In this document: piece after piece, positions 1-9,288 of the stretch
Position numbering within the stretch: the first letter of the stretch is position 1
How the letters are laid out: each line of letters begins with the position of its first letter
From: Gimesia sp.
GTDB taxonomy: Bacteria > Planctomycetota > Planctomycetia > Planctomycetales > Planctomycetaceae
Direction of reading: 5' to 3'
Assembly: GCA_002706765.1 (NCBI GenBank)
Contig: PAJV01000004.1
Span: 91,317 to 155,316, forward strand
DNA length: 64,000 nucleotides
The notes under the pieces: model-generated
Database searches by the model: none
What the model was told of the DNA's origin: nothing
What the model saw: the letters and a program-made list of their open reading frames with translations, nothing else
Made by a program: the position numbers and the translations under genes

Positions 1-886
1 TCGGGGACATCATCGCCATAAAAACCCGATGAAAGAACTCGCACTGGAGCATGAAATCCCCGTTTTCCAGCCTGCGAAAATTAATACACCAGAGTCCCTG
101 GAGGAACTTAGCCAGTTGCAGGCAGATGTACTGCTCGTAGCCGCTTATGGACAGATCCTTTCTCAGAAACTGCTGGATCTGCCCCGCCTGGGTGCATTCA
201 ATCTGCACGCTTCGCTTCTACCCGCCTATCGGGGTGCTGCTCCGATTCTTTATGCAATTCGTAATGGAGAGACCCGCACCGGCGTTTCCCTGTTTCGGAT
301 CGAACGGACCCTGGATTCCGGTCCCGTCGCAGCCATGGTGGAAACGTTAATCAACCCGAAAGAAACCACCGGCATGTTACAGGATCGCCTGGCGGAACTG
401 GCTGCGCCCCTCGCCATGGAGGTTCTGGATCAGATTGAGCAGGGAACACTGGTTGAAACCCCACAGGATCATGCAGCCGCCACGTTCGCTCCCACACTCG
501 ACAAGCAGGAAGGCGCCATCGACTGGAATCAGTCCGCCGAGCAGATTGCCTGCCATGTACGGGCCATGCAACCCTGGCCGAGCCCGTTTTCGTTTCTGCT
601 GCAGTCCGGACATGAACCACTCAGATTACTGATTCTGGATGTCGAAAAACTCTCCCCGGCCGCACAGGAATCACTGGAAATGGAACCTCAAGTATTGGAT
701 GTCGAACCAGGTACGGTCGTTTTCAGCAATACCAAACGCGTGGTAATCTGCACAGGAGAGGGGCTGCTGGAAATCAAACAGATCCAGCCCCAGGGGAAAC
801 GCGCCATGGAAATCAGCCAGTTTTTATGTGGCAAGCAGATCAGACCCGGTGATATCTTCGGCAATCCGCCCCTGAACAGCAACTAA
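1..886 (+). CDS. fmt: Methionyl-tRNA formyltransferase, 5' end missing
   Basis: This enzyme formylates the amino group of methionyl-tRNA(fMet) using 10-formyltetrahydrofolate, in the cytoplasm, to make initiator tRNA. The reading frame is open from base 2, so the gene starts before the window; the first in-window ATG at 29 falls inside the N-terminal domain (the KELALEHEIPV segment normally lies near residue 50-60). The formyltransferase signature HASLLPAYRGAAPI is present, followed by a GVSLFRIERTLDSGPV segment. The C-terminal tRNA-binding domain is present, with GEGLLEIKQIQPQGKR and a KQIRPGD end. In many bacteria def lies just upstream, but that would be outside the window. Family assignment is firm; only the start is unknown. 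Confidence 0.95.
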   Translation, partial: RGHHRHKNPMKELALEHEIPVFQPAKINTPESLEELSQLQADVLLVAAYGQILSQKLLDLPRLGAFNLHASLLPAYRGAAPILYAIRNGETRTGVSLFRIERTLDSGPVAAMVETLINPKETTGMLQDRLAELAAPLAMEVLDQIEQGTLVETPQDHAAATFAPTLDKQEGAIDWNQSAEQIACHVRAMQPWPSPFSFLLQSGHEPLRLLILDVEKLSPAAQESLEMEPQVLDVEPGTVVFSNTKRVVICTGEGLLEIKQIQPQGKRAMEISQFLCGKQIRPGDIFGNPPLNSN

Positions 887-1005
887 CGTACATCTATTTT
901 CGCTAAAACAGAGAGTTCACTCTTGCCGCATTTTACGGATTCTGAGATGATTCCGCCCCTGCACTGAGGCGAAGCAGATTTAAGAAACACAAGGAAGTGA
1001 ATTCG

Positions 1006-1338
1006 ATGCGCCGAATCATCGCGGCACTGATCTTCATGCTCATGGGAGCGGGAGGCATGTATGCTGCCTTTGAATATCATATTGTCCAATCCAGGGAAGG
1101 CTGGTTCTTTATCCCCAAGTCTGAAGCGGGCTTGCAGGATACCTATGCCGACATCCGTGAATGGGAGGCGACCACCTGGAAAAACCATCCCCTGCTCGCG
1201 CAATCGCTGATCCAGAATGGCAAAGGAAATCTCATTATCCAATCCGCATCGAACGGTATCTTCGACGGATTCTTTCCGAATTCAGATAAAAAACGTTCTG
1301 CAGCCCGGCAGGCCACTCCTGCCATACGCACTGAATAA
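1006..1338 (+). CDS. Small membrane-anchored protein of unknown function
   Basis: I do not recognise this 110-residue protein. Residues 1-20 form one hydrophobic segment (RRIIAALIFMLMGAGGMYAAF) that could be a membrane anchor or signal peptide. The remainder is soluble, ends in a basic stretch and has no motif I know. The ATG at 1006 is preferred over the GTG at 997 because AAGGAAG sits about eight bases before it. It lies between fmt and a lipoprotein gene in the same direction, with about 120 and 100 bases either side. Probably a planctomycete-specific envelope protein. Confidence 0.6.
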   Translation: MRRIIAALIFMLMGAGGMYAAFEYHIVQSREGWFFIPKSEAGLQDTYADIREWEATTWKNHPLLAQSLIQNGKGNLIIQSASNGIFDGFFPNSDKKRSAARQATPAIRTE

Positions 1339-1438
1339 ACTGGTAGACCTCCCGAATTAACTTCTTTCATTGCCTCATGAGATAACACTGCCAACCGTGA
1401 AATCAGAAAACCCCGTCAGTCGAGACAAGACTTCAGAC

Positions 1439-2269
1439 ATGCTGTCGCGAGTCGTACTCAAAGCAATTGTTTTGAGTACCTGTGTATTGTCTTGCCTGTT
1501 GCTTTCTGCCGGCTGTCATTCGGTTGCCAAAAATCAGTCCGTCCATCTGCCCGCCCGCCACAGTGTCAGTGCTGAGCAACTGATCGTACTCAGTGATTTT
1601 AAACTGGGACAGGACCATGAACTCTTTCAGGATCTGATTAAACTGCGCGAAGATGTTGGTGAGACATTGAATATTCCACTCAACAGCGAGCAGGTCACCG
1701 TCTATCTGTTTTCGAACCAGGAAGAATACCGCAATTACCTGGATTTAACGTATCCCGGTTTGCCTCCGCGACGTGCTTACTTTGTTGGTACGCCCAAGGA
1801 ACTCGCCGTCTATACATTCTGGGGCGACCGTATCCAGGAAGACCTGCGACACGAATTCACACATGGCCTGTTACATGCCAGCCTGAAGACGGTTCCACTC
1901 TGGCTGGATGAAGGTCTTGCCGAGTACTTCGAGGTGGCCGGTAACACACCGGGCCAGATCAACCGTGATCATGCTTCACGACTCTCCGCCGCGCTGAACA
2001 ATGGCTGGAAACCCGATATGAAACGGCTGGAACAGCTCGAAAAAGTATCACAGATGCAGCGGGTTGATTACCAGGAAGCCTGGGCCTGGGTCCATTTCAT
2101 GTTAAACAGCACCCCGGAAACGAAAGACACTCTGCTCGAATATCTGGCGGAATTGAAAAGCAACGAAAAGCCGGAGGTCTTGAGTGCACGACTCCCCCGC
2201 CATATTCCTGGTGTCGATGAACGCTTTGTGAATTATGTCGCTTCCCTGAATACGTTTCCGACCCGGTAA
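1439..2269 (+). CDS. Lipoprotein with an HExxH zinc-protease-like domain
   Basis: A probable periplasmic or outer-membrane lipoprotein of 276 residues. From the ATG at 1439 the protein begins with a basic and hydrophobic signal peptide ending in the lipobox LSAGC, with Cys26 as the lipidation site. The domain has HEFTH at residues 138-142 and WLDEGLAEYFE around 156-164, the arrangement of a gluzincin metallopeptidase with two His ligands and a downstream Glu. The upstream TTG at 1370 would add 23 polar residues in front of the signal peptide and is unlikely. Similar DUF1570-type proteins are common in planctomycetes and their substrates are unknown. Activity is inferred from the motif only. 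Confidence 0.75.
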   Translation: MLSRVVLKAIVLSTCVLSCLLLSAGCHSVAKNQSVHLPARHSVSAEQLIVLSDFKLGQDHELFQDLIKLREDVGETLNIPLNSEQVTVYLFSNQEEYRNYLDLTYPGLPPRRAYFVGTPKELAVYTFWGDRIQEDLRHEFTHGLLHASLKTVPLWLDEGLAEYFEVAGNTPGQINRDHASRLSAALNNGWKPDMKRLEQLEKVSQMQRVDYQEAWAWVHFMLNSTPETKDTLLEYLAELKSNEKPEVLSARLPRHIPGVDERFVNYVASLNTFPTR

Positions 2270-2424
2270 TGTCTTTTCAAACCCTGATTTCCCGAAACGC
2301 CACGACAGTTTCGTCCGGCTCTGGCTTGGGTGTCATCCCGCAATCCGCTAAGATACAGCACAAACTGCGTGTTTTGTGATCCTGCCTGACGGGATCTCCT
2401 CCCACCGTTAACCGGATTGATGTC

Positions 2425-3288
2425 ATGCTGGCCCGACTGCGCCTTCTGCTGGAACTGATTCGTTTCAGCCATACTATATTTGCTCTCCCGTTTGCCCTCT
2501 TATCTGCGGTCCTGGCCTGGCGTGGTCAACAGGTTCGCTGGCAGGAACTGGTGGGAATTCTTTTATGTATGCTGTTTGCCCGCTCTGCAGCCATGGCGTT
2601 TAACCGGCTCGTGGACCGCGAAATTGATGCACAAAACCCACGGACGCAAAGCCGCCACCTCCCGGCCGGATTGATCAGTGTTCGGACTGTCACAATTTTT
2701 ACGATCCTGACCTCACTGGCATTTATCGCCTCGACAATCCTGTTTCTGCCCAATCGCTGGCCCCTCTATCTTTCGATCCCCGTCCTGCTGTTTCTGTTGG
2801 GATATTCTTATGCGAAACGCTTCACCATTTTCTGCCATTACTGGCTCTCCACCGCACTGATGCTCTCACCCCTCGCTGCCTGGATCGCCATTCGTGGCAG
2901 CCTGTCACTGGAACCGCTGCTGCTGGGAGCCGTGGTGTTTTTCTGGGTTGGCGGATTTGATATTATCTACGCCTGTCAGGATGTCCATTTTGATCAGGAA
3001 ACCAGACTGTCCAGTATTCCCTCCCGCTGGGGAATCAGAAAAGCGCTGCGATTTGCCATGTTCAGTCATTTCATGACAATCATCTGCCTGTTCAGCCTCT
3101 GGTACGTCGCAGCTTTGGGAATCCCGTTTTTGATTGCCGTCCTTGCAGTAGCCGGGCTTCTGATTTATGAACATCTGCTGGTCAATCCCGATGATCTGGG
3201 ACGTGTGAATCTGGCCTTTTTTCATGTGAACGCCATCATCAGTATTGGATTGTTCTTTGTGGGATTGATCGACGTCTGGCTCGCATAA
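2425..3288 (+). CDS. mqnP: UbiA-family prenyltransferase, probable menaquinone enzyme MqnP
   Basis: An integral membrane prenyltransferase of 287 residues that should attach a polyprenyl chain to an aromatic acid. The first diphosphate/Mg-binding motif is NRLVDREID at 60-68, followed by NPRTQSRHLPAG; the second is in GFDIIYACQDVHFDQE. Eight or nine hydrophobic segments cover the rest. UbiA and MqnP are hard to tell apart by motif, but the next gene is mqnE of the futalosine pathway, which favours a role in menaquinone synthesis. The start ATG opens a typical MLARLRLLLELIRF head. The family is certain; the substrate is inferred from the neighbour. Confidence 0.85.
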   Translation: MLARLRLLLELIRFSHTIFALPFALLSAVLAWRGQQVRWQELVGILLCMLFARSAAMAFNRLVDREIDAQNPRTQSRHLPAGLISVRTVTIFTILTSLAFIASTILFLPNRWPLYLSIPVLLFLLGYSYAKRFTIFCHYWLSTALMLSPLAAWIAIRGSLSLEPLLLGAVVFFWVGGFDIIYACQDVHFDQETRLSSIPSRWGIRKALRFAMFSHFMTIICLFSLWYVAALGIPFLIAVLAVAGLLIYEHLLVNPDDLGRVNLAFFHVNAIISIGLFFVGLIDVWLA

Positions 3289-3397
3289 GTGGCTCTGAAA
3301 CGTCATAATAAATACCGTCCCGCAGTGTGTAGTCTTCGCGACTGCCAGGCATAAGATTAGAACACCCTCCAATCGAAAAGAATCAACAGTCAGTCTG

Positions 3398-4543
3398 ATG
3401 AATCTGAATCATAACGAACAGGAACAGCTCGATCTCATTACCCGCAAAGTCGACGCGGGAGAACGCATCTCTTTTGATGAGGGCGTTTTTCTGGATGAGA
3501 AAGTCGATATTCTGAGGCTGGGTGATCTGGCGAATCGGATACGCGAACGCAAAAACGGCAACTTCGCATTCTATAACACGAACATCCATTTGAACCCCAC
3601 GAATGTCTGCGTCTATCGCTGCAAGTTCTGCGCATTCCGGGCGGATTTGAAATCACCTCGCGGCTACACCTTCACCGATGACATGATCCGCGAACGCGTT
3701 CAGGAAGCACGCAGCACCGGCGCTACGGAAATTCACGTGGTGGGTGGTCTGCACCACCAGAAGAAATTCGAGTGGTATCTGGATGTAGTCCGCATCATCC
3801 ACGAAGAATATCCCGAACTGCACATCAAGGCCTGGACTCCCGTAGAAATCAACTGGTTCAGCTTCATGACCAAAAAGCCGGTCCGTTGGGTACTGGAACA
3901 GATGATGGAAGCCGGTCTCTCCAGCATGCCGGGCGGCGGTGCGGAAATCTTCCACCCCGAAATCCGCGAGCAGATCTGCGAACACAAGGCGGACGCCGAA
4001 AGCTGGTTCGAAATTCATCGCGAAGCACATAACCTCGGCCTGCGCAGTAATGCCACCATCCTGTATGGACATTACGAACAGGCAAAGCACCGCGTCGATC
4101 ATCTCTGTCGCCTGCGCGAACTACAGGACGAAACCGGCGGATTCCAGACCTTCATTCCGCTGGCATTTCATCCCGAAAATACGGGGATGTCAGAAATTAT
4201 CAAACCGTCCGGCCTGATGGACCTCAAAGTCATCGCGTTGTCCCGAATTATGCTCGACAACTTCGACCACATTAAGGCTTACTGGATTATGCTGGGTGAA
4301 AAGACAGCACAAACCGCTTTAAGTTTCGGTGCAGACGATCTGGACGGCACCGTTGTTCATGAACTGATTTACCATGACGCCGGTGCTAAAACACCCGAAG
4401 GGCTGACTGTCGAACAGTTACATCGACTGATTGAAGAAGCAGGACGCATCCCCGTGGAACGCGATACGCTTTACCGCCACATTGTCCGTGATGGCGCCAA
4501 CTGGAGTGTCGGCGAACCGATTATGGCTTCCGCCGCATCCTGA
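3398..4543 (+). CDS. mqnE: Aminodeoxyfutalosine synthase (radical SAM)
   Basis: MqnE joins a 3-enolpyruvyl-benzoate unit to adenosine through a 5'-deoxyadenosyl radical, an early step of the futalosine route to menaquinone. The protein has 381 residues, the usual length. The radical SAM cluster motif CVYRCKFC gives Cys71, Cys75 and Cys78. Flanking segments NTNIHLNPTN and GATEIHVVGGLHH are typical of the MqnE/MqnC/CofH group; SMPGGGAEIF is also present. MqnC is the closest alternative, but the N-terminal DEKVDILRLGDLANRIRERKNG and the length fit MqnE better. It lies 109 bases after the prenyltransferase gene and may share its transcript. Confidence 0.9.
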   Translation: MNLNHNEQEQLDLITRKVDAGERISFDEGVFLDEKVDILRLGDLANRIRERKNGNFAFYNTNIHLNPTNVCVYRCKFCAFRADLKSPRGYTFTDDMIRERVQEARSTGATEIHVVGGLHHQKKFEWYLDVVRIIHEEYPELHIKAWTPVEINWFSFMTKKPVRWVLEQMMEAGLSSMPGGGAEIFHPEIREQICEHKADAESWFEIHREAHNLGLRSNATILYGHYEQAKHRVDHLCRLRELQDETGGFQTFIPLAFHPENTGMSEIIKPSGLMDLKVIALSRIMLDNFDHIKAYWIMLGEKTAQTALSFGADDLDGTVVHELIYHDAGAKTPEGLTVEQLHRLIEEAGRIPVERDTLYRHIVRDGANWSVGEPIMASAAS

Positions 4544-4573
4544 TTCACTTCACAACGGGAGAACAATCGATTC

Positions 4574-4987
4574 ATGAGTGATTCTGCCATCAGCGACAGC
4601 CTGCAGGTCAATGCTTTCGATCATATCACACTGGTTGTCAAGGATCTCGAAGCATCACGGAAATTCTATGTCGATTTTCTCGGCATGGATCACGTTCCCC
4701 GGCCCGCATTCACATTCGAAGGGCATTGGTTTCAAATCGGAAATCAGCAGATCCATCTGATTCTCGAACACGATCAGTCGGGCAGGGCAGGTAACGCTGG
4801 CCCGCAGCAAAATACACGGACCCACCACTTTGCTTTTCAGGTCGACGATGCGAAATCAGCCTATGAGAAAGCAGTAGAGCGGGGGATTCCGATCGTCTCC
4901 CCACCCAAATCCCGGCCCGATGGAGCCACTCAGACGTTCGTGAACGACCCGGATGGCCATATTATCGAACTCTGTTCGCTCTCCTGA
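4574..4987 (+). CDS. VOC (glyoxalase-fold) family protein
   Basis: A 137-residue vicinal-oxygen-chelate protein with two beta-alpha-beta-beta-beta modules. Likely metal ligands are the His in FDHITLVV, a Glu near LILE, a His in HHFAFQV and the Glu in HIIELCS. The NDPDGHIIEL end is typical of dioxygenase- and glyoxalase-like VOC members. The fold is clear, but substrate cannot be read from it: glyoxalase, fosfomycin-resistance-like and dioxygenase proteins share these features. It starts 30 bases after mqnE in the same direction, behind a GGGAG-like site, and so may be co-transcribed with it. Confidence 0.8.
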   Translation: MSDSAISDSLQVNAFDHITLVVKDLEASRKFYVDFLGMDHVPRPAFTFEGHWFQIGNQQIHLILEHDQSGRAGNAGPQQNTRTHHFAFQVDDAKSAYEKAVERGIPIVSPPKSRPDGATQTFVNDPDGHIIELCSLS

Positions 4988-5222
4988 GCCACTGATTATC
5001 GGAATTGTATCAGTTTTTCCAGGTCTCGTTCTGTTCGCTGCCGATTATCGCCAGATGACAGAAATACGAATATCAGAATCGACTGGAAATTACACCAGAC
5101 CATACGCTATACTGTGAACACAGAGTCCACACGGGATCTGATTGATTAACTGAATGTGCAGCTCAGACAGACAACCATACACCATACAGCTTCAGCATGA
5201 GTAGAGAGGGACGGGGATCGCC

Positions 5223-5411
5223 ATGGCGGATGCACCCAAAAAAATGATCATGGGCTCTATGGCCGTATCCGGAATCGTGGCATTACTCGCTCTGGCAGAC
5301 ATAGCCATCGGCATTCCCTTCCGGGGCAGCATGATGATGGACATCATGTTCCTGATCTCCGCCGGGCTGGTGCTGTTCCTCTGCTGGGATGCCTGGAAAG
5401 ATCTGCGTTAA
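5223..5411 (+). CDS. Small two-helix membrane protein
   Basis: A 62-residue protein with two hydrophobic segments, about residues 10-30 (SMAVSGIVALLALADIAIGI) and 37-55 (MMMDIMFLISAGLVLFLCW). It ends with a short charged DAWKDLR tail. A purine-rich GAGAGGGACGGGG precedes the ATG. I do not know its function. Its stop overlaps the stop of the convergent coiled-coil gene by four bases. Such small membrane proteins are frequent in planctomycete genomes, and the clean start and codon pattern support it being real. Confidence 0.6.
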   Translation: MADAPKKMIMGSMAVSGIVALLALADIAIGIPFRGSMMMDIMFLISAGLVLFLCWDAWKDLR

Positions 5412-7429
5412 TCCCGCGGATCCAGTATTTCGTCAATGCTCTCAGATTCTGTTTCTTTCGCTAGACCATCTACAGGTTTTGCTGCCGTATTCTGCACATG
5501 AGACCGCTGGCTCTTTTTCGCTGCCAGCTGTATTGCTGCTCCCTGACCGACAGTCAATTCCGTCAACTGCTCCAGCAGGTTACGGATCACTTCTTCCGCG
5601 GAGACTTTTTCCTGCAACCAGTTTTCCCGCTTCTGTCCCCAGGCGGCATCGCGCACAGCCAGTTGCTCTGCTTCGAATCGTAATTGTTCGCTCCGCTGAC
5701 GCAGTTGCTCATCACGTTCCGCCACCCACTCTGAGAGGTCCTGACGTTCCTGGCGGAATTCATCCCGATGACGATGAAAGAGTTCCTGGGAATGATCCAG
5801 TTCCTGGCGTTCGACAGACAGCGACTCACGCAACTGGCGATAGTGGGCAGCGAGTGCCTCCCGGGCTTTTTCCAGACGTTCACGGGCTGCATCGTCCCCT
5901 TCCAACTGCGTCAACTGCGCCCAGCCTTCTTCCAGGGCCAGCCGCATTTCCAGGGTGCCCCGGTGAGTTTCTTCCACTTCGGCCCGCAGCGTATCCAGTC
6001 GTTCCCGCCGCCGTTCCAGGTTTTCCGCATGCAGTGCCAGCATATCATGCTGACGACGCAGTTCCGCTTTCTGGGCATCGCGTTCTTTCTGCCAGACCTC
6101 ATATTCGCCTGACATTCTCTGCTTCTGATTCTGCTCATAACGTTCCACGGAACGGCGCAGCTCCGCATGCAGTGCGCGTTCCTTCGTCAATGATTGCTCG
6201 CGCTGCTGCAACAGATCCCGGAAGCGATCCAGTTGCTTCATTCGCAAGATATGAATCCGCTCGTTTTGCTCATGCTGCTGCTGTTGAATCTGCTGCTGAC
6301 GCTGAAAATCATGCTGTTCTTTTTCAATCTGCTTTCTTAAACGCAACAGGTGGTTTTCCTGAAATTTGATCCGATTTTCAATCAATGTCCGCTTCTGATC
6401 AAATTCCTCTTCTCGGGCGCTGTATTCGCGCTGCAGGTCTTCCCGTTGAATTTTGAGTTGATGTTCAATCTCTTCCGAACTGATGACAAAATCCCGCTTG
6501 CGAGACTCTAAAGCTTCCAGTTCCGCCTGGCGTTTCGAATCCCAGTCTGACTGTCGCGTCTTCAGTTCCAGTTCAAATTTTTCTTTGCGCGAATTCAGTT
6601 CGGTTTCGACTTTCCGCACTGCCTCTTCATGAACTTCCCGCTCCCGCTTGAGGTGGTTCAGTTCAGTCTGCTTGACTCCCTGCCACTCAGCTCGCGCCTG
6701 TTCCAGTTCATTACGCTGTTCGGACAGCGATTCGAGAACCTGCTCCCGGATCCGTTTCTGTTCGTTAATCAGATCGAGCTTCTGTCGCTCCAGGGTTTCC
6801 CGCTGTTCCGCAAATTCCCGCAGGATGTGGTCCCGCATTTCTGCGCGTTCCTGCTCCAGGGAATCCTGGGCTTCGAATACTTTTTCCTGTTCGCGCTGGA
6901 CAGTCTTCGCCAGTTTTTCGCATTCGACGGCTTTGCGAATCAGCTCGGTTTCTTTATCACGAACGCTGGCTTCCCGTTCGTCATACTGTTCCTCAATCTG
7001 CCCCACCCACATGCGGATCTTGCGACGTTCGTTGTCGATTTCATTCAGCTGACTGGTGAGTGTCTGCTCGCGACGACTGATCTCTGCAAACTGGGATTTC
7101 AGATAATTGGCGATTTCACCAGCCTGGGAAAGCAACTCGGCACCGGTTAATGAAGCGCCCGCTTCAGCCGCCCCCTGGGTCTGGATCTCTGCCGCCTGCC
7201 CTGCATGCGACAGGTTCTCTTCCAGGGCTCTCTGTTTCTGATCGCTGAAAAAGGAACCCTCTTCCGGCACTCCCGGTTCAGTGAAAGAATGAGGGGCATC
7301 CGCGCGGCGTTCGATGCCGGGAGCACTGTTCAACGGGCGTGAGTCGGCTGAGTCACTGGCAGGACGTTTGACGCCTGCAAACGGGGAGGGTGCCTGAGAT
7401 TTCTGGTCGGGCCTGGTTTCTTCGCTCAT
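5408..7429 (-). CDS. Long coiled-coil protein of unknown function
   Basis: A 673-residue protein with a Pro/Ser-rich, probably disordered N-terminus (about 1-75), then nearly 500 residues of Glu/Gln/Arg/Lys-rich heptad sequence with repeated RxxLExxR and QQQQ-type blocks. A short C-terminal region follows (LLEQLTELTVGQGAAIQL and an acidic tail). No transmembrane segment, nucleotide-binding loop or enzyme motif is visible, so it is not an SMC-like ATPase. It could be a structural or cytoskeletal protein, which would be of interest given the unusual cell plan of planctomycetes, but that is inference. Long open frames on the opposite strand come from its biased composition and are not genes. Confidence 0.75.
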   Translation of the reverse strand: MSEETRPDQKSQAPSPFAGVKRPASDSADSRPLNSAPGIERRADAPHSFTEPGVPEEGSFFSDQKQRALEENLSHAGQAAEIQTQGAAEAGASLTGAELLSQAGEIANYLKSQFAEISRREQTLTSQLNEIDNERRKIRMWVGQIEEQYDEREASVRDKETELIRKAVECEKLAKTVQREQEKVFEAQDSLEQERAEMRDHILREFAEQRETLERQKLDLINEQKRIREQVLESLSEQRNELEQARAEWQGVKQTELNHLKREREVHEEAVRKVETELNSRKEKFELELKTRQSDWDSKRQAELEALESRKRDFVISSEEIEHQLKIQREDLQREYSAREEEFDQKRTLIENRIKFQENHLLRLRKQIEKEQHDFQRQQQIQQQQHEQNERIHILRMKQLDRFRDLLQQREQSLTKERALHAELRRSVERYEQNQKQRMSGEYEVWQKERDAQKAELRRQHDMLALHAENLERRRERLDTLRAEVEETHRGTLEMRLALEEGWAQLTQLEGDDAARERLEKAREALAAHYRQLRESLSVERQELDHSQELFHRHRDEFRQERQDLSEWVAERDEQLRQRSEQLRFEAEQLAVRDAAWGQKRENWLQEKVSAEEVIRNLLEQLTELTVGQGAAIQLAAKKSQRSHVQNTAAKPVDGLAKETESESIDEILDPRD

Positions 7430-7547
7430 GCCGGGATTCCTTTCCCTGAAAAGCGCCTCGCGATATTACTCAAATCGGGATTGAAGTTGTGGAATCCAAT
7501 TCCTGAGGGCAACATTCAATCCGGAATAACGCGATTCTACTTATGAC

Positions 7548-7585
7548 AAAAAGGGCAGAGAAGGAGTATTACAACTCCTCTGCCC
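7548..7585 (-). terminator. Rho-independent terminator of trxA
   Basis: Read on the minus strand, GGGCAGAGGAGT and ACTCCTtCTCTGCCC pair around a six-base loop, with one bulge, and are followed directly by TTTTT. It starts about 30 bases after the trxA stop, the expected position. Confidence 0.85.
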
Positions 7586-7617
7586 ACTCTGAATTGATAT
7601 CATGGCAACAAGGCTGG

Positions 7618-7944
7618 CTATAACTGGCTGTCCAGTGATGCTGCAAAACGTTCTTTAGGAGTAACTCCTACAAACTTTTCAACAACTTCGCCATTCTTGT
7701 AAAGCATTACTGTGGGGATCGCGTTAATACTGCTGGCCGAAGCAATACCCGGATTCTCATCGGTATTTAATTTACCAACGCGGACGCGGCCTGAATAATC
7801 ACTGGCAATTTCTTCGATGGTGGGCATCATCATCTTACAGGGACCACACCAGGGAGCCCAGAAATCGACCAGGACAGGTTCAGATGCTTCCAATACTTCA
7901 GACTGGAAGTTCGCATCAGTAAATTCCAAAACATTTTCAGCCAT
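7618..7944 (-). CDS. trxA: Thioredoxin
   Basis: A 108-residue cytoplasmic thioredoxin that reduces protein disulfides and is itself reduced by thioredoxin reductase. The active site is WAPWCGPCK, with Cys33 and Cys36, and the cis-proline lies in NAIPTVMLYKNGEVV. The length and the lack of a signal peptide fit TrxA and not an exported thiol oxidoreductase. It is monocistronic as far as can be seen: a strong hairpin terminator follows it, and the upstream gap of nearly 400 bases is divergent to the next gene. A GGAG lies ten bases before the ATG. Confidence 0.95.
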   Translation of the reverse strand: MAENVLEFTDANFQSEVLEASEPVLVDFWAPWCGPCKMMMPTIEEIASDYSGRVRVGKLNTDENPGIASASSINAIPTVMLYKNGEVVEKFVGVTPKERFAASLDSQL

Positions 7945-8327
7945 TACTGGTTGTCTCCGTTACAATTGAATTCAATATATACCTTGAAAAAAAGCAGAGA
8001 AAATCTTCTCGACTACCCTGCAATGACATAACTTTCTGAATTTGGGATCGCTCTGTCCAATAATAATTCAAGCAATCGACAGCATTTCGTCTGGCTGCGA
8101 TTGAAGGGAATTATAGAGATCCTCTGTTTTGTGTCAATGCTCTCTCCTGTGATCGGGATGCCAAAACCTCTTGTGAAATAAGGAATTACGCTCAGCACCC
8201 CGCCTGACAGGTATTTATTTTTAACCTCGACAAATCAATGGACGCTCGACAAAATAGGTCCCACAGGCAATTGCCATAATACTGTTATATTAAAGAACTT
8301 AAAGAAGTGAAACCCTGGGAGCAGGAT
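7945..8327. other. Divergent intergenic region between trxA and an exported-protein gene
   Basis: No convincing gene. It should hold promoters for both flanking genes. On the trxA side an AT-rich TATATATT lies about 35 bases before the start but lacks a good -35 at the right distance. A short GAGAA/TTCTC inverted repeat is near 8000. I see no riboswitch or other RNA fold I can name. Confidence 0.4.
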
Positions 8328-9245
8328 ATGCTGTCTTACATCAGAAATCAGGGAGTCGCTGTCTGCCTGACTGCCATGGTCCTCCAGACCGCGTTCGCAG
8401 ACGAATCACAGACAGACCCTTTCAGACCATTTCCGGATCAGCTCGCCCCTTCGTTGTTTAATGAAGTCGAAGACAAAGCTTTTGGCGGCATTCTGGAAGA
8501 GGAAAAGGCACTCTACTATTACGTACTCAAGCACCTGCAGGAGACCAGTCTGGCAGATCAGAAACAGGCAGCCGAATTCAATCTGCAACAGCGTCGTTCC
8601 GAAATGAAGTTATTCCGCGAGCATCCCGAGCGGGAGTTTCCCGTCTTTCTGGATCTCTTCAAGAACAGTGATCGCTATAAAGGGCGGCTCGTCACGTTAA
8701 CCGGTCGTGTCCGTAAACTGATGCATTACCCTGCTGCAGATGACAACCAGTATGGAATCAACACTCTTTATGAAGCCTGGATGTTTACCGATGATTCACA
8801 ACAGAACCCGACCGTCGTGATTTGCACGGAGGTTCCCCCCGCTTTGAAAGACGGGCTGCCGGATGGTACGGATGTCATCGACCATGTGACTGTGACCGGT
8901 TACCTGTTTAAAATGTACGTCTACAATGCACAGGATACATCCCGCGTTGCTCCTCTGATCCTGGCAAAGCAACTGGAATGGAATCCCCGAACGGTCGACG
9001 AACAGGGGGGCCGGTTGTTTTCACAAATTCTGGCAGGTACACTGATCATCCTGATTGCCGGTATCGCCATCGCCATCTGGAAAGCCAGTCAACGAGACAA
9101 ACGATTCCGCGATAGACGCCTGCAGAAAAACGAGGACCAGGTTGATTTCAGCAAGCTGGAAACACAGTCAGATTCACTGCCGAAAAAAACAGCTTCGGAA
9201 ACGAAAACGCCAGACATAAAACCGCCAGCCGGATCTGATCAATAA
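8328..9245 (+). CDS. Exported, C-terminally membrane-anchored protein with an OB-fold-like segment
   Basis: I do not recognise this family. From the ATG at 8328, preferred over the upstream GTG because GGGAG lies six bases before it, there is a signal peptide of about 25 residues ending near AFADES. The central part contains DRYKGRLVTLTGRVRKLMHY and DVIDHVTVTGYLFKMYVYN, which resemble the strands of an OB-fold binding domain. Near the C-terminus one transmembrane helix (ILAGTLIILIAGIAIAIWKA) is followed by a charged cytoplasmic tail of about 55 residues. The predicted layout is a periplasmic body held by a C-terminal anchor. Function is unknown. Confidence 0.65.
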   Translation: MLSYIRNQGVAVCLTAMVLQTAFADESQTDPFRPFPDQLAPSLFNEVEDKAFGGILEEEKALYYYVLKHLQETSLADQKQAAEFNLQQRRSEMKLFREHPEREFPVFLDLFKNSDRYKGRLVTLTGRVRKLMHYPAADDNQYGINTLYEAWMFTDDSQQNPTVVICTEVPPALKDGLPDGTDVIDHVTVTGYLFKMYVYNAQDTSRVAPLILAKQLEWNPRTVDEQGGRLFSQILAGTLIILIAGIAIAIWKASQRDKRFRDRRLQKNEDQVDFSKLETQSDSLPKKTASETKTPDIKPPAGSDQ

Positions 9246-9288
9246 TCGCTTCACTTAATTTACCTTAAACAAGTATTGTTCTGACAGC

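Noticed and set aside
5389-7150. Long open frames on the plus strand opposite the coiled-coil gene
   Set aside because: They mirror the biased Glu/Gln/Arg codons of the minus-strand gene and their translations are low-complexity Phe/Leu/Pro/Ser text.
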